Shown here one piece after another: positions 27,162 through 36,744 of a DNA stretch of 64,000 bases (its first letter is position 1; each line of letters begins with the position of its first letter). The stretch is from NCBI RefSeq assembly GCF_002877365.1, contig NZ_MCWZ01000293.1, forward strand, positions 30,812 to 94,811. The letters run 5' to 3'. Below the pieces are notes generated by a model that had not been told where the DNA came from, made no database searches, and was given only the letters and a program-made list of their open reading frames with translations. The position numbers and the translations under genes were made by a program. This stretch comes from Vibrio sp. 10N.261.55.A7 (GTDB lineage Bacteria > Pseudomonadota > Gammaproteobacteria > Enterobacterales > Vibrionaceae).

Positions 27162-28307
27162 CTAACGTTTGGAATTCAGAAGATCACTCACATCAACCCA
27201 GCGATCATTTTTTCTTATTAGATCAATGATTAATTGATAGCGACAGCCGTCTTCAAAGGTTTGGTATCGTTCAACCTCGACACCACTTAGGTCTTTCACT
27301 AATTGGGTCGCAAGGTGAGTCCAGCTGCGTTGTGTTTCACATTCAATATCAGGAAGTTGAACATCAATCTCCTGCGGTAATACCACTTCATTCCACTGAC
27401 CATCCTTCCAAACCGACAATGGGCCGCTGCCATAGTGACCTTTGATGTAAATAGAGCCTTGAGTTCCATGAAAAACGATATGGTCTTCGCTAAAACGTGG
27501 CGTCAAACCACCGTGTTTAAACAACACTGACACGGGTTGAGCCGCTGGCATTCGGCTTTCGATTTGAGCCAGAACCGTATAGGACCACTCCACGTCGCAA
27601 TCTCGCCATTCAAGTGATGGGTCTTTAATGTCATCCGGAATGAAATTGCGGCGCTCCATGAAGTTATGGACACCCTTGACAACCGGGGCTTTCGGCATGT
27701 CGTTTCGAACTTCACCATTGATCGAAAGAATGTTTTCTCCGACCACTGACGTCACAATCGACAATAGATGGGTAAAGTTGTTGTTCAAGCGTCCGCCGCC
27801 TGCTTCAGTGCGATGAGACCAGCCAAAAGGAATGTGGCGATCTAGATTGAAATGAGAAATACACTCCACTTCGGTTGGTTCACCTATCACGCCGTCTGCA
27901 ACAAGCTGCTTCGCATGCATGATTTCAGGCATGTAACGAAAGCTCGACGCAAACGCTGTTTTTATGCCTTTCTCTTCGGCTAAACGATAGATCTCTAACG
28001 CCGTTTCGCCGCTCTCGGTCAGTGGCTTATCGCAGAAAATGTGGCAACCAAAGGCTATCGCCTCTTTAATGGCTTCAACATGCGCCCCACCAGGAGTGGC
28101 AATAGAGACAATGTCGGGTTTGCATAGCTCAAGCGCTAGCCCCCAGTTAGTGCCTGAGTAAGGTATCGCCAACTTTTCAGCGACGTCAGTCACCACGTGC
28201 TCCGTTCTTCCAACGATACCCACCACTTCAGCGCCCGCGTCTCGAAATGCTTTAGCGTGACCTTGACCAGCAAATCCGGTTCCAAATATTAATACTGTTT
28301 TCTTCAT
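27162..28307 (-). CDS. Gfo/Idh/MocA family oxidoreductase
   Basis: A 381-residue NAD(P)-dependent sugar oxidoreductase. N-terminal Rossmann domain with VLIFGTGFAGQGHAKAFRDAG (about 4-24), followed by FCDKPLTESGE where Lys is the usual catalytic residue. The C-terminal alpha/beta domain has WSHRTEAGGG and FTHLLSIV, typical of family members. Members oxidise or epimerise sugars and inositols, including sugar acids, and the exact substrate cannot be read off. Genes before and after on the same strand (ManD-like dehydratase, symporter) place it in a sugar-acid pathway. Confidence 0.85.
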   Translation of the reverse strand: MKKTVLIFGTGFAGQGHAKAFRDAGAEVVGIVGRTEHVVTDVAEKLAIPYSGTNWGLALELCKPDIVSIATPGGAHVEAIKEAIAFGCHIFCDKPLTESGETALEIYRLAEEKGIKTAFASSFRYMPEIMHAKQLVADGVIGEPTEVECISHFNLDRHIPFGWSHRTEAGGGRLNNNFTHLLSIVTSVVGENILSINGEVRNDMPKAPVVKGVHNFMERRNFIPDDIKDPSLEWRDCDVEWSYTVLAQIESRMPAAQPVSVLFKHGGLTPRFSEDHIVFHGTQGSIYIKGHYGSGPLSVWKDGQWNEVVLPQEIDVQLPDIECETQRSWTHLATQLVKDLSGVEVERYQTFEDGCRYQLIIDLIRKNDRWVDVSDLLNSKR

Positions 28308-28345
28308 GTACAGTTCCTATCTTTATTATTTGTTCCACTAGTTAA

Positions 28346-28379
28346 CTGCCCACCCTGTTCACATGGGGTGAGTGGGCAG
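28346..28379 (-). repeat. Intercistronic hairpin in the sugar-acid operon
   Basis: CTGCCCAC (28346-28353) pairs with GTGGGCAG (28372-28379) in the 99-base gap between the dehydratase and oxidoreductase genes. No T-run follows on the minus strand, so it is more likely a messenger-stabilising or processing structure than a terminator; partial termination is possible. Confidence 0.5.
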
Positions 28380-28406
28380 CGTTTATTCGTTATTGGGGTT
28401 GTAGGG

Positions 28407-29624
28407 TTACCAGTGCCAAAGCGTGCCGTCTTCTAGGCGGCTAACAGGTAGGTAAGAGCGTTTATAGGTGTATTTTTCCGCTTCAGTGTCATCAAACTCA
28501 ACACCCAATCCTGGCGCATCGCTGACGAGAATCATGCCGTTTTCAAGCTTCATGTCGTGCTTAAAGATCGATTGGCACTCTTCATTGCCAAATCCGACAA
28601 ACTCTTGAATCCCAAAGTTATGCGTAGAGATATTGAGGTGCATGTGCGCCGCAAAACAGATTGGGGAAAGATCTGGCGCACCATGTGGGGCAGTTCGCAC
28701 GTTATAGACAGCCGCGAAATCTGAGATTTTCTTCATTCCGGTAATACCACCCGCATGGGTAGCCGCAGTGCGAATGTAATCAATCCACTGATTTTGGATG
28801 AGATCTTTGCAATCCCAGATGGTGTTGTAGGTTTCACCTAAGGCAAGCGGTGTCGTTGTATGGTGGCGGATCAGCTTATAGTTCTCTTGGTTTTCAGCGA
28901 TCGATGCATCTTCTAGGAATAGAAGATTATAAGGTTCTAGCATCTTGCCTAGCTTTGCTGACTCAATGGGCGTGAGGCGACTGTGAGTGTCGTGAAGAAA
29001 TTCAGCTCGGTCGCCAAAACGTTCTTTGGCTTGAGCGAAAAGCTCAGGAACTAACTTGAAGTACTTGCTTGTTGACCACTGCTGCTCTGGTGGTAATGGT
29101 CGATTGCCCTGCAATTCAAAGTAGTCTTTTTTGTCGCCAAGAACCCCATACGTTTCAGACAAACCAGGAATGGCCGATTGCAGGCGAATCGCTTTGAATC
29201 CTTGTTCGATACACTGCTCTGCTTTGTCTAACGTATCTTCAATGGTTTCGCCATTTGCGTGCGCGTACAAGCTCACGCCATCACGACATTTCCCACCTAG
29301 AAGTTGATAAACCGGAAGCCCTGCCACTTTTCCTTTGATGTCCCAAAGTGCCATGTCAATCGCGGCAATGGCTGCCATCGTAATTGGACCACGACGCCAG
29401 TACACGCCCATGTATAGATACTGCCAAATGTCTTCAATGCCGTGTGCATCGCGACCAATTAAACACGGCTTCACATGCTCTTCTAAGTACGTCGCTACAG
29501 CGAGCTCTCTGCCATTAACGGTTGCGTCGCCTAGACCGTAAACCCCTTCATCGGTGATCACTTTTACTGTGACAAAGTTACGACCTGGATTGGTTACAAA
29601 AATTTTAATGTCTTCAATTTTCAT
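28407..29624 (-). CDS. D-mannonate dehydratase-like enolase-superfamily enzyme (ManD/RspA)
   Basis: About 405 residues. Converts D-mannonate (or a similar acid sugar) to 2-keto-3-deoxygluconate by Mg2+-dependent dehydration. The ManD active site can be placed: Arg147 and Tyr159 (the same numbers as in Novosphingobium ManD), metal ligands Asp212 (HDTH), Glu238 (FLEDA), Glu264 (LALGE), and His214 as base. Family members vary from efficient to nearly inactive on mannonate, so the substrate is not certain. The ATG at 29624 gives the family's usual MKI start; the frame is open 11 codons upstream. First gene of the operon; divergent LacI regulator. Confidence 0.88.
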   Translation of the reverse strand: MKIEDIKIFVTNPGRNFVTVKVITDEGVYGLGDATVNGRELAVATYLEEHVKPCLIGRDAHGIEDIWQYLYMGVYWRRGPITMAAIAAIDMALWDIKGKVAGLPVYQLLGGKCRDGVSLYAHANGETIEDTLDKAEQCIEQGFKAIRLQSAIPGLSETYGVLGDKKDYFELQGNRPLPPEQQWSTSKYFKLVPELFAQAKERFGDRAEFLHDTHSRLTPIESAKLGKMLEPYNLLFLEDASIAENQENYKLIRHHTTTPLALGETYNTIWDCKDLIQNQWIDYIRTAATHAGGITGMKKISDFAAVYNVRTAPHGAPDLSPICFAAHMHLNISTHNFGIQEFVGFGNEECQSIFKHDMKLENGMILVSDAPGLGVEFDDTEAEKYTYKRSYLPVSRLEDGTLWHW

Positions 29625-29653
29625 TTCAGTTCTCTCTCGTGACAATTTAGCAA

Positions 29654-29693
29654 CCAAATCGATTTAGTAAATCGGTTTGGTAAATCGGTTTAC
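29654..29693. promoter_or_regulatory. Three adjacent LacI-type operator boxes
   Basis: AAATCGATTT (29656), AAATCGGTTT (29669) and AAATCGGTTT (29682) recur every 13 bases. Each is a palindrome or near-palindrome centred on CG, as LacI/GalR operators are; the last extends to GTAAATCGGTTTAC (29680-29693). They lie in the 144-base gap between the divergent ManD-like and LacI genes, so the LacI protein is the expected binder. Confidence 0.65.
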
Positions 29694-29768
29694 TTGCTAT
29701 CATCTAGATCTGAAGATACAATGTCAACGATCCAATTTTGATCCACTTAACATTTTTAAGAAGCCTGT

Positions 29769-30776
29769 ATGAAGAAAGTAAGAATAGTGGATGTTGCGAC
29801 ACATGCTGGAGTATCAAAAAGTACCGTGTCTCAATACCTTAATGGCCGTTTTGGCCATATGTCTGCTGAAACAAAACAAAAAATCAAGTCGGCAATTGAG
29901 ACACTTAACTACGTTCCCAACCCGATTGCTCGAAGTCTGAAAGTTGAAAAAACCAAGACGATTGGGGTCGTTGTGCGTGATGTCGCGGGCTATAACACCA
30001 GCCGCGTGTTACGAGGGATCGATGACTACTGTAAAAAGCACGATTACAACGTTTTAATTTACAACAGTGACTTTAATGCTGAAGCGGAAAAACGTGCTTT
30101 ATTGTCGTTACAACAGATGTGTGTCGATGGCATCATCATTACCTCGTCGGGGCTGAACTCTGAGCTCATCAATCAATTCATTCAAAATAAGATGCCCGTT
30201 GTTCAGTTCCAACTCGAATATACGGATTGTCAAAGCCATATCGTGCTGTCTGATTATCAACAGGCAGCTTTCCAGGCTACGGAATATTTGATTGAACTTG
30301 GTCATAAGAGAATTGCATTTTTTACACAAGAGTTTGGCAGTAGTTTTTCTAGAAAAGCGCGCTATCAAGGTTATCTCGATGCTTTAGACAAGCACGGCAT
30401 TAAAGCGGAACAGGATTTAATGCAACTTTGGGACAGAGAGAATGGGTTTCAACGTTCTCCAATCGATCTCATTCACGGTAAAAATCCCCCGACGGCTATT
30501 TTTACTCAGCACTTAGCCATCACTGCCGATTTACTGATGGTTTTAAATAAGGCGGAAATCGAGATCCCTAAAAAGGTATCGGTACTCGGTTTTGATGAAA
30601 TCCCTATGGTGGATCTCTTTAAGGTTCCCATTACAGCCATTAAGCAGGATGCCTACCAAATAGGCGTTGAAACCGCCAAACTCGCGATAGAAGCCATCAT
30701 GGGGAAACATGATGACTTACAGCGAAGCATCGTGCCATGCTCACTCATCAAGCGAGACTCCTGCCAGAAGGTTTAG
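29769..30776 (+). CDS. LacI family transcriptional regulator
   Basis: A 335-residue repressor-type regulator. The N-terminal helix-turn-helix is VRIVDVATHAGVSKSTVSQYL (about 3-23), followed by a hinge helix NPIARSLKV. The remaining part is a periplasmic-binding-protein-like effector domain, in two lobes (about 60-330). Divergent from the ManD-like operon, with operator-like boxes in between. It most likely represses uptake and breakdown of the sugar acid until the acid or an intermediate binds. Confidence 0.9.
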   Translation: MKKVRIVDVATHAGVSKSTVSQYLNGRFGHMSAETKQKIKSAIETLNYVPNPIARSLKVEKTKTIGVVVRDVAGYNTSRVLRGIDDYCKKHDYNVLIYNSDFNAEAEKRALLSLQQMCVDGIIITSSGLNSELINQFIQNKMPVVQFQLEYTDCQSHIVLSDYQQAAFQATEYLIELGHKRIAFFTQEFGSSFSRKARYQGYLDALDKHGIKAEQDLMQLWDRENGFQRSPIDLIHGKNPPTAIFTQHLAITADLLMVLNKAEIEIPKKVSVLGFDEIPMVDLFKVPITAIKQDAYQIGVETAKLAIEAIMGKHDDLQRSIVPCSLIKRDSCQKV

Positions 30777-30818
30777 GCATGCAGGCTGCGCGGTGAAGTA
30801 CACGGTGATCGCTCGCCG

Positions 30819-30836
30819 TAGATAAGCACTTATCTA
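30819..30836. repeat. 18-bp palindrome after the LacI gene
   Basis: TAGATAAG (30819-30826), CA, CTTATCTA (30829-30836). It lies between the LacI gene stop and the ect terminator. Hairpin or binding site; nothing decides between them. Confidence 0.45.
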
Positions 30837-30841
30837 AGACG

Positions 30842-30878
30842 AAAAAAGCAGGAGTGAAAGGTCAATATTCACTCCTGC
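30842..30878 (-). terminator. Terminator of ectABC
   Basis: GCAGGAGTGAA (30848-30858) and TTCACTCCTGC (30868-30878) form an 11-bp perfect stem; on the minus strand TTTTTTC follows. Placed about 30 bases past the ectC stop. It shows that the operon ends at ectC. Confidence 0.88.
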
Positions 30879-30910
30879 TCAATGCGTTTCTGCTCTGTCA
30901 GAGCGATAAC

Positions 30911-31300
30911 TTAATCCGTGATGAGCGGATACACACCATTTTCATCATGGGTTTCTTTGCCTGTGATCGGCGGATTAAACACGCAAGCCATAACCATTTC
31001 TTTGCCTTTATAGGCTCTTAAATAGTGCTCATCGTGCTTGTCTAGAATGTACAGCGTCCCTGGTTTAATCGGGTAGGTTTCGCCACCCACCACTTCGATT
31101 TCACCCTCACCACTCATGCAGTACACCGATTCTAAATGGTTCTGATAATGGATGTGAGTCTCGGTATTTTCAAAGATGGTCGTAATATGGAAAGAGAAGC
31201 CCATATTGTCATCTTTGAGCAGCATACGTACGCTTTCCCACGTTTCTGAGGCGACTCTTCGCTCGCTATCTCGGCATTCATCCAACGTTCTAACAATCAT
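30911..31300 (-). CDS. ectC: L-ectoine synthase
   Basis: A 129-residue cupin enzyme that cyclises N-gamma-acetyl-diaminobutyrate to ectoine. It starts [16 protein letters not shown] in outline and has [22 protein letters not shown] with the metal-binding cupin residues and [10 protein letters not shown], characteristic of EctC. Full length. It begins 14 bases after the ectB stop. Last gene of the operon, immediately followed by a terminator. Confidence 0.95.
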   Translation of the reverse strand: MIVRTLDECRDSERRVASETWESVRMLLKDDNMGFSFHITTIFENTETHIHYQNHLESVYCMSGEGEIEVVGGETYPIKPGTLYILDKHDEHYLRAYKGKEMVMACVFNPPITGKETHDENGVYPLITD

Positions 31301-31314
31301 TGTACTTCCCTTAA

Positions 31315-32580
31315 TTACGATGCTTTTTTGTAGTGTTTCGCGACAACATGATCAACCGCGTTTTCAAATATGGCTAAGCCTTGGGTAAGCTCTTCAGACG
31401 CGATCGTTAATGGGCAAAAGAACTTCACCACTTCGTCATCAGGGCCAGCGGTTTCAATCACCATGCCGTTTTCAAAACAGGTTTTAGCGATGTCACGGGA
31501 GAGTTCACCATCGCAACACTCAACACCAATCATCATGCCTCGACCTTTCTGTTGAAGCAGTAACTTAGGATGACGCGTTATACAACGTTCGATGGTCTGT
31601 GACACGGCCTCTGAACACTGCTTAATGTGCGCTTCAAATTCATTCGTTGACCAGTAAACCTCTAACGCTTTGGCTGCTGTCACAAAGGCGTGATTATTGC
31701 CACGGAAGGTGCCGTTGTGTTCACCTGGATTCCAAATATCAAGCTCAGGTTTTAACAGTACTACTGCCATCGGTAACCCGTAGCCACCAATAGATTTCGA
31801 TAGAGTGACAATATCCGGCTTGATGCCCGATGGTTCAAAGCTAAAGAAAGTCCCCGTTCGACCACAGCCCGCCTGAATATCATCAACAATCATCAAAATA
31901 TCGTGACGCTTACAGATCTGGCTAAGACGTTGCAACCATTGCTCAGAGGCAACATTCAAACCGCCCTCACCTTGCACGGTTTCAAGCAGAACCGCCGCAG
32001 GTTTGTCCATGCCAGAAGAGTTATCAAGCAGCATGGTTTCAAAATAGGTGAGGCCATCAATATCCGCATAGCCTTCAAATGGTAGACGGGTCACATTGTT
32101 CAAAGCCATGCCAGAGCCTTGGCGATGATGCTGATTACCCGTGGCCGCTAAAGCGCCAGCCGTACAGCCATGAAAACCATTGGTGAACGCCACAATTGAG
32201 CTACGTTGGGTCACTTTACGCGCCAGTTTCAGCGCCGCTTCAACCGCATTAGTCCCCGTAGGGCCAGTAAATTGAACCTTGTAGTTGAGGTCGCGAGGAC
32301 GAAGAATGGTTTGCTCGAAGACCGATAGGAATCGCGCTTTGGCGCTGGAGTGCATATCCAACCCGTGAGTAATGCCGTCCATTTCTATGTAATCGAGTAG
32401 AGCCTGTTTCAGGTTCGGGTTATTGTGGCCATAATTAAGTGATCCTGCACCGGCAAGAAAATCTAAGTAACGATCGCCTTTTTCGGTCTCAAGCCAGCTC
32501 CCTTGTGCTTTTTTAAACATAACGGGAAAGCTGTTTGAGTAAGAACGTACTTTAGACTCTTGCTTGCTAAAAATTTCCAT
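31315..32580 (-). CDS. ectB: Diaminobutyrate-2-oxoglutarate transaminase
   Basis: A 421-residue PLP-dependent class III aminotransferase that makes L-2,4-diaminobutyrate from aspartate semialdehyde. PLP lysine is Lys262 in [30 protein letters not shown] (104-121) and [13 protein letters not shown] (231-243) are the cofactor and substrate blocks seen in EctB. It follows ectA by 11 bases. Full length and apparently intact. Confidence 0.95.
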   Translation of the reverse strand: MEIFSKQESKVRSYSNSFPVMFKKAQGSWLETEKGDRYLDFLAGAGSLNYGHNNPNLKQALLDYIEMDGITHGLDMHSSAKARFLSVFEQTILRPRDLNYKVQFTGPTGTNAVEAALKLARKVTQRSSIVAFTNGFHGCTAGALAATGNQHHRQGSGMALNNVTRLPFEGYADIDGLTYFETMLLDNSSGMDKPAAVLLETVQGEGGLNVASEQWLQRLSQICKRHDILMIVDDIQAGCGRTGTFFSFEPSGIKPDIVTLSKSIGGYGLPMAVVLLKPELDIWNPGEHNGTFRGNNHAFVTAAKALEVYWSTNEFEAHIKQCSEAVSQTIERCITRHPKLLLQQKGRGMMIGVECCDGELSRDIAKTCFENGMVIETAGPDDEVVKFFCPLTIASEELTQGLAIFENAVDHVVAKHYKKAS

Positions 32581-32591
32581 AATGTGACCGT

Positions 32592-33158
32592 TTATTGTCC
32601 TTTTCGCTTGGGTTGATTTAATGGGATTCGATACAGTAACTCCGTATCGTGTTTCCCCTTAAAATGTGTTTTTTCATCAAGAAAAGTGCTGACTTCGCCA
32701 CGCTGTCCATTGCGTTTATCCAGCTTTCTAAACAGTGCCCATGAGGCATCGTTATCTTTGGTGATGGTTGTTTCGACCGCCTCAATAGTGCGTAACACGT
32801 CTCGACTCATCAACTCGTGCAACATGTTGTAAGCCAGGCCTTTACCTCTGTATCTCGGTGAGACCGCAACTTGCCAGACAAACAAGGTATCCGGATCATC
32901 CGGCTTTCTGTAACCGGAAATAAAACCCGCAATGTCGCCATCACATCGTGCAATGACACAGGTCTGACTAAAGTGGGTTGATTGAAGAAAGTTGCAATAA
33001 GAGGAGTTAACATCGAGTGGAGGGCAGGCTGCAATCAGGCTATAAATATCATCGCCATCTTCGGCGGAAGGCTCTAAAAACGTCCATGCTTTATCAAGAC
33101 CTTCTCCTATCTCTGGGTACATGACCCAAGGTGCTGAACTAATCATGTGTAGATACAT
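32592..33158 (-). CDS. ectA: Diaminobutyrate acetyltransferase
   Basis: A 188-residue GNAT acetyltransferase, the second step of ectoine synthesis. The acetyl-CoA loop is VSPRYRGKGLAYNML; CPPLDVNSSYCNFLQSTHF is a family hallmark. The start is uncertain: the ATG at 33158 has AAAGGA almost touching it, while the in-frame ATG at 33146 gives the common MISSAPW opening but 13 bases from the same site. First gene of ectABC, the osmoprotectant operon of marine bacteria. No aspartokinase gene (ask_ect) follows ectC here. Confidence 0.93.
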   Translation of the reverse strand: MYLHMISSAPWVMYPEIGEGLDKAWTFLEPSAEDGDDIYSLIAACPPLDVNSSYCNFLQSTHFSQTCVIARCDGDIAGFISGYRKPDDPDTLFVWQVAVSPRYRGKGLAYNMLHELMSRDVLRTIEAVETTITKDNDASWALFRKLDKRNGQRGEVSTFLDEKTHFKGKHDTELLYRIPLNQPKRKGQ

Positions 33159-33481
33159 TTCCTTTGAACTCTAAACATATAATTTGGCAGCCATCCTCCA
33201 CACTAGGCGATCAAAATCAAATTAACGGCTAAATATTCTAGAACAATGAGATCAATATCACTATAAATAGTCAAATCTCTCAGTGTTAAATTAATTAGAA
33301 CTCTAATCTATTTTCAGAAAGGCGATGATCACACATCGAATTAATCCTTACTTAAAGAAAGGTTTTTGGTGCCGTATTTAGGCATCATTGAACGATGGAG
33401 ATACTGAGGTTTCATCGGGCTCATAGAGCCCATGTTGGAGGAAGGAAATAAGGCGTCATCAGCACAAATGATTGAAAGAAA
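33159..33481. other. Intergenic region, 323 bases, ectABC promoter region
   Basis: AT-rich leader of ectABC. It contains a 14-bp dyad at 33294-33307 but no promoter that I can assign with confidence, and no open frame worth calling. The end near 33481 is the 3' end of a LysR gene on the same strand. Confidence 0.5.
33294..33307. promoter_or_regulatory. Dyad upstream of ectABC
   Basis: ATTAGAACTCTAAT is a 14-bp palindrome with a two-base centre, about 140 bases upstream of ectA. Its place suits an operator for an osmotic or quorum-linked repressor such as a MarR-type CosR, but no regulator can be assigned by eye. Confidence 0.35.
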
Positions 33482-34396
33482 TTAACTCGCGGATGGCCCC
33501 ACTTGAGCGATGACGTTTTTCAGCTTTTCTCGCAGCCAAACATGCGCAGGATGGTGTGTGTTCCTGTTGTGCCACATGATGTTGTGAATGACGGGTTTGC
33601 TTTTTATCGGCGGGGATAATTGTTGCAAGCCAAGCTTTGGTGCGTATTTATCGGCAAGGCTGGTAGAGGTAATGCCTAGGCAATCGCTTTCGGAAACCAG
33701 CCCCATAAGCGACACCAGCGAACTGCACTCACACGCCACCTTTCGCTCGGCCATCACCTCGTCAGCAATGTACTCTAACACCGTCAAATCGCCTCGACGC
33801 AGCTTCGAAGTAATGTGCTTTTCTTTATAAAACTCAGCCTTACTGATTTTTCCACTTACTCGAGGGTGGTCATTTCGGCACACCAAAGATGCCGCTTCTT
33901 CGAAGAAAAATTCACTTTGATACGACTGACTCGGCAAGTGACCAATATCAATCGCAAGGTCGGCTTTTTGTAAGTTAAGCTGTTGAAGTAATTCATCTTC
34001 ACTGTTTGGTGTTAACTGAAATTCGATCTCGCAATTGCCCATCTCTTCATCTTGCAAGATAAGTGGCATAAGCAGGTTCATCATCGACTCGTTCACATGA
34101 ACCAAAAACGAGCGAGGGACTTGTTTGTCAAAGCCTGAGACATTGCTCACCGCGTCGGTTACCGCTCGATACGCAGGTGAAATTTGATTGGCCAGTTGCG
34201 TCGCACTCAACGTAGGGGAAATACCACGCCCCTCTCTGACAAATAGCTCTACACCTAAATTGGACTGTAACCGCTTAAGCGCATAGCTCACGCCCGGCTG
34301 TGTTAAACCGAGTGAATCCGCCGCTAAAGTTATGGAGCGCTGATGGTAAACCTCTAGAAAAATAACCAGAAGATTAAAATCGAACTTATTGTCCAT
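33482..34396 (-). CDS. LysR family regulator, possible SdsB-like
   Basis: A 304-residue LysR protein. Winged helix with ITLAADSLGLTQPGVSYALKRLQSNLGVELFVREGRGISPT in outline; the effector domain is of the usual length. It is divergent from the alkyl-sulfatase-like gene, about 200 bases between starts. In Pseudomonas aeruginosa sdsA1 is likewise controlled by the neighbouring divergent LysR protein SdsB1, so the same role is inferred here. Position before ectABC on the same strand is likely coincidental. Confidence 0.85.
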   Translation of the reverse strand: MDNKFDFNLLVIFLEVYHQRSITLAADSLGLTQPGVSYALKRLQSNLGVELFVREGRGISPTLSATQLANQISPAYRAVTDAVSNVSGFDKQVPRSFLVHVNESMMNLLMPLILQDEEMGNCEIEFQLTPNSEDELLQQLNLQKADLAIDIGHLPSQSYQSEFFFEEAASLVCRNDHPRVSGKISKAEFYKEKHITSKLRRGDLTVLEYIADEVMAERKVACECSSLVSLMGLVSESDCLGITSTSLADKYAPKLGLQQLSPPIKSKPVIHNIMWHNRNTHHPAHVWLREKLKNVIAQVGPSAS

Positions 34397-34593
34397 GAGT
34401 CGCCTTAATAAATAAAAATAAATTATCCATTAAAATAATAACACATACGAATTATTCATGTTTTAACTAAAATCCAGTTTATAGGAAACCTATGTAACGA
34501 AGCGTATTCTGACCACAACGTTGAAAAGCAAAGCCATTGAATCTGGCTACGCCACCAACCCTACTATTCGTTACAGACAGAAAGAGAAACAGA

Positions 34594-36603
34594 ATGATGC
34601 GAAATACCACACTCTCTATCGCGATATTCACCACCCTATCGTTCAATGCCACCGCTCAGTCTCATGACCACGAACACTTCGATGCGTTGGAAATGGCACG
34701 TTACAAAGGCAAAGCCGCAACCGAGCACACCATTCAAGCCAACCGTGAACTTGCCAATCGCCTTCCATTTGAAGATCGCACTGCGTTTGAAGAACAAAGC
34801 CGTGGTCTTATCGCATCATTTGGCGACCACGATGCAGGCCTTGCACGTGTTCCGTTCATTAATTTCATGCAGAACGTCAACCCTGAACAGTACCCAGAGA
34901 CTGTCAATCCATCGATCTTTCGACAAGGGCTGATGAACTATCAGGCACAAGGTCTGTATGAAGTGGTAGAGGGCGTATATCAAATCCGCGGCAGTGACGT
35001 ATCGAACATCACTGTGTTTCGTACCAAGACGGGTTACGTCATCAACGATCCAGGCTTGCTCGATGACACCACCAAAGATGCGTGGGAGTTCGCCAAGCTG
35101 CACCTTCCAGCGCCACACACGATTCATGCGGTCGTCTATTCTCACCCACATGGTGATCACTTCGGTGGTGTTCGAGGCCTAGAAGCTGATTTTTCAGACG
35201 ATGTTAAGATCATTGCACCAGAAGGCTTTGTTGCGGCATTGGCGGACGAGAACATGATTGCGGGCAACGCGATGTCTCGCCGTACTGATTACCAATATGG
35301 TACGACACTGAGTCAAAATGCGCGTGGCCAAGTTGATATGGCTATCGGCCTCAATAAAGGCACGAAAGGCGGATTAACGCTCATCACACCAACGCTTGAG
35401 ATCATTGATAAAGTCGAGAAGCACACGATAGACGGCCTGACTTTCGAGTTCACCAATGTCCCAGGTGCGGAAGCACCCGTCGAGATCCTCACCTGGATTG
35501 AAGAATATAAGACTCTGTTCACGGGCGAGTTGACGTACCACGGCATGCACAATATCTACACCTTCCGTGGTGCTAAAGTGCGCGATTCTCTGGCTTGGAC
35601 GAAGTACCTAACGGAGATTAAAATTGCCTATGGCGACCGTATTGCGGCATTGACCTCTTCTCACTCAGCGCCAGTTTGGGACAACCAAGCCATTAATGAA
35701 TACATTACGCTGCAACGTGACAACTATGGATTCATTCATAACCAGTCTATGCGCTTAGCGAACAACGGCGTCACGATTAATGATGTTGGCCGCGAGATAG
35801 AAAAAATCATCCCTGAGGTTCAGTTCAACACTTGGCACACAAATGGCTACCACGGCTCTTACAGCCACAATGCTCGCGCGGTTGTCAATTTGTATCTTGG
35901 TTACCACGACATGAACCCAGTGAACACTAATCCACTGACCACCATCGATAAGTCATGTACTTATGTTGAAGCCGCTGGAGCAGAAACGCTTTACAACGCT
36001 GGGTTGGTTCACTTTGAAGCGGGTCGCTACCAAGAGTCTTCGCAGCTGTTTAATGATCTTGTTCAATGCGCTCCAACCAACGAACAGTATCGCCATGCAT
36101 TGGCCGATAGCTTTGAGCAACAAGGCTACCAATCAGAAACAATGGCGTGGAGAAACAGCTACCTACAAGGTGCCGTTGAACTGCGTACAAGCGAAGTCAA
36201 AGATGGTGTCAATCAAATGTCAGCCGACATAATTGCCAACTCGCCGACAGCGAAAATCTTCGATATGTTTGCGGTACGTGTCAATTCTGTCAAAGCCATT
36301 GATGCAGGCCTCAACTTTACCCTGACGACAGTGCATCCTGACACCAAAGAGTACTTCTATACTGAGGTCTCAAACGGCAACATGACGACCGTACAAACGA
36401 CAACGAAGCTGGATGCCGATACCACTGTGTTCATCCATAAATCGGACTTCTCAAACGTACTGTTACGTCAAACCACCTTCCCTGCGCTGTTAGAGTCAGG
36501 TATGGCGGGTATCGTTGGTAAAGCAGAGAACCTTGCAGGACTTCAGGGCGTGATGGAACAGCCTGAGCGTAAGTTTGATATTCTTCCTCTTATCAAAGAA
36601 TAA
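34594..36603 (+). CDS. Alkyl sulfatase/SDS hydrolase-like metallo-beta-lactamase-fold protein (SdsA1-like)
   Basis: About 669 residues. Exported: signal peptide about 1-22, cleavage near ATAQS. The metallo-beta-lactamase domain carries the zinc motif HPHGDH in YSHPHGDHFGG; further zinc-ligand candidates are in TGELTYHGMHN and SSHSAPVW. It is followed by a helical dimerisation domain (about 395-540, including NLYLGYHDMNP) and a C-terminal SCP2-like domain (about 550-669). This is the type III alkyl sulfatase layout, which releases sulfate from primary alkyl sulfates such as SDS. The ATG at 34594 fits the signal peptide; earlier codons do not. Regulated probably by the divergent LysR. Confidence 0.88.
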   Translation: MMRNTTLSIAIFTTLSFNATAQSHDHEHFDALEMARYKGKAATEHTIQANRELANRLPFEDRTAFEEQSRGLIASFGDHDAGLARVPFINFMQNVNPEQYPETVNPSIFRQGLMNYQAQGLYEVVEGVYQIRGSDVSNITVFRTKTGYVINDPGLLDDTTKDAWEFAKLHLPAPHTIHAVVYSHPHGDHFGGVRGLEADFSDDVKIIAPEGFVAALADENMIAGNAMSRRTDYQYGTTLSQNARGQVDMAIGLNKGTKGGLTLITPTLEIIDKVEKHTIDGLTFEFTNVPGAEAPVEILTWIEEYKTLFTGELTYHGMHNIYTFRGAKVRDSLAWTKYLTEIKIAYGDRIAALTSSHSAPVWDNQAINEYITLQRDNYGFIHNQSMRLANNGVTINDVGREIEKIIPEVQFNTWHTNGYHGSYSHNARAVVNLYLGYHDMNPVNTNPLTTIDKSCTYVEAAGAETLYNAGLVHFEAGRYQESSQLFNDLVQCAPTNEQYRHALADSFEQQGYQSETMAWRNSYLQGAVELRTSEVKDGVNQMSADIIANSPTAKIFDMFAVRVNSVKAIDAGLNFTLTTVHPDTKEYFYTEVSNGNMTTVQTTTKLDADTTVFIHKSDFSNVLLRQTTFPALLESGMAGIVGKAENLAGLQGVMEQPERKFDILPLIKE

Positions 36604-36612
36604 TAACAGCCA

Positions 36613-36692
36613 GCATCAAGCGATGAATCCTTGATGCGGCTACATTGCTGATAGTTAAAGCCACAGGATGCTCGACAATCTGTGGCTTTTTT
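36613..36692 (+). terminator. Two hairpins and terminator after the alkyl-sulfatase-like gene
   Basis: GCATCAAG (36613-36620) with CTTGATGC (36630-36637), then AAAGCCACAG (36657-36666) with CTGTGGCTTT (36680-36689) followed by T to 36692. The second is a strong rho-independent terminator. Confidence 0.85.
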
Positions 36693-36744
36693 GTTTTCTG
36701 AACCATCGGACTTCTCATTACCACGGCTCGACAACGAGCACTCG

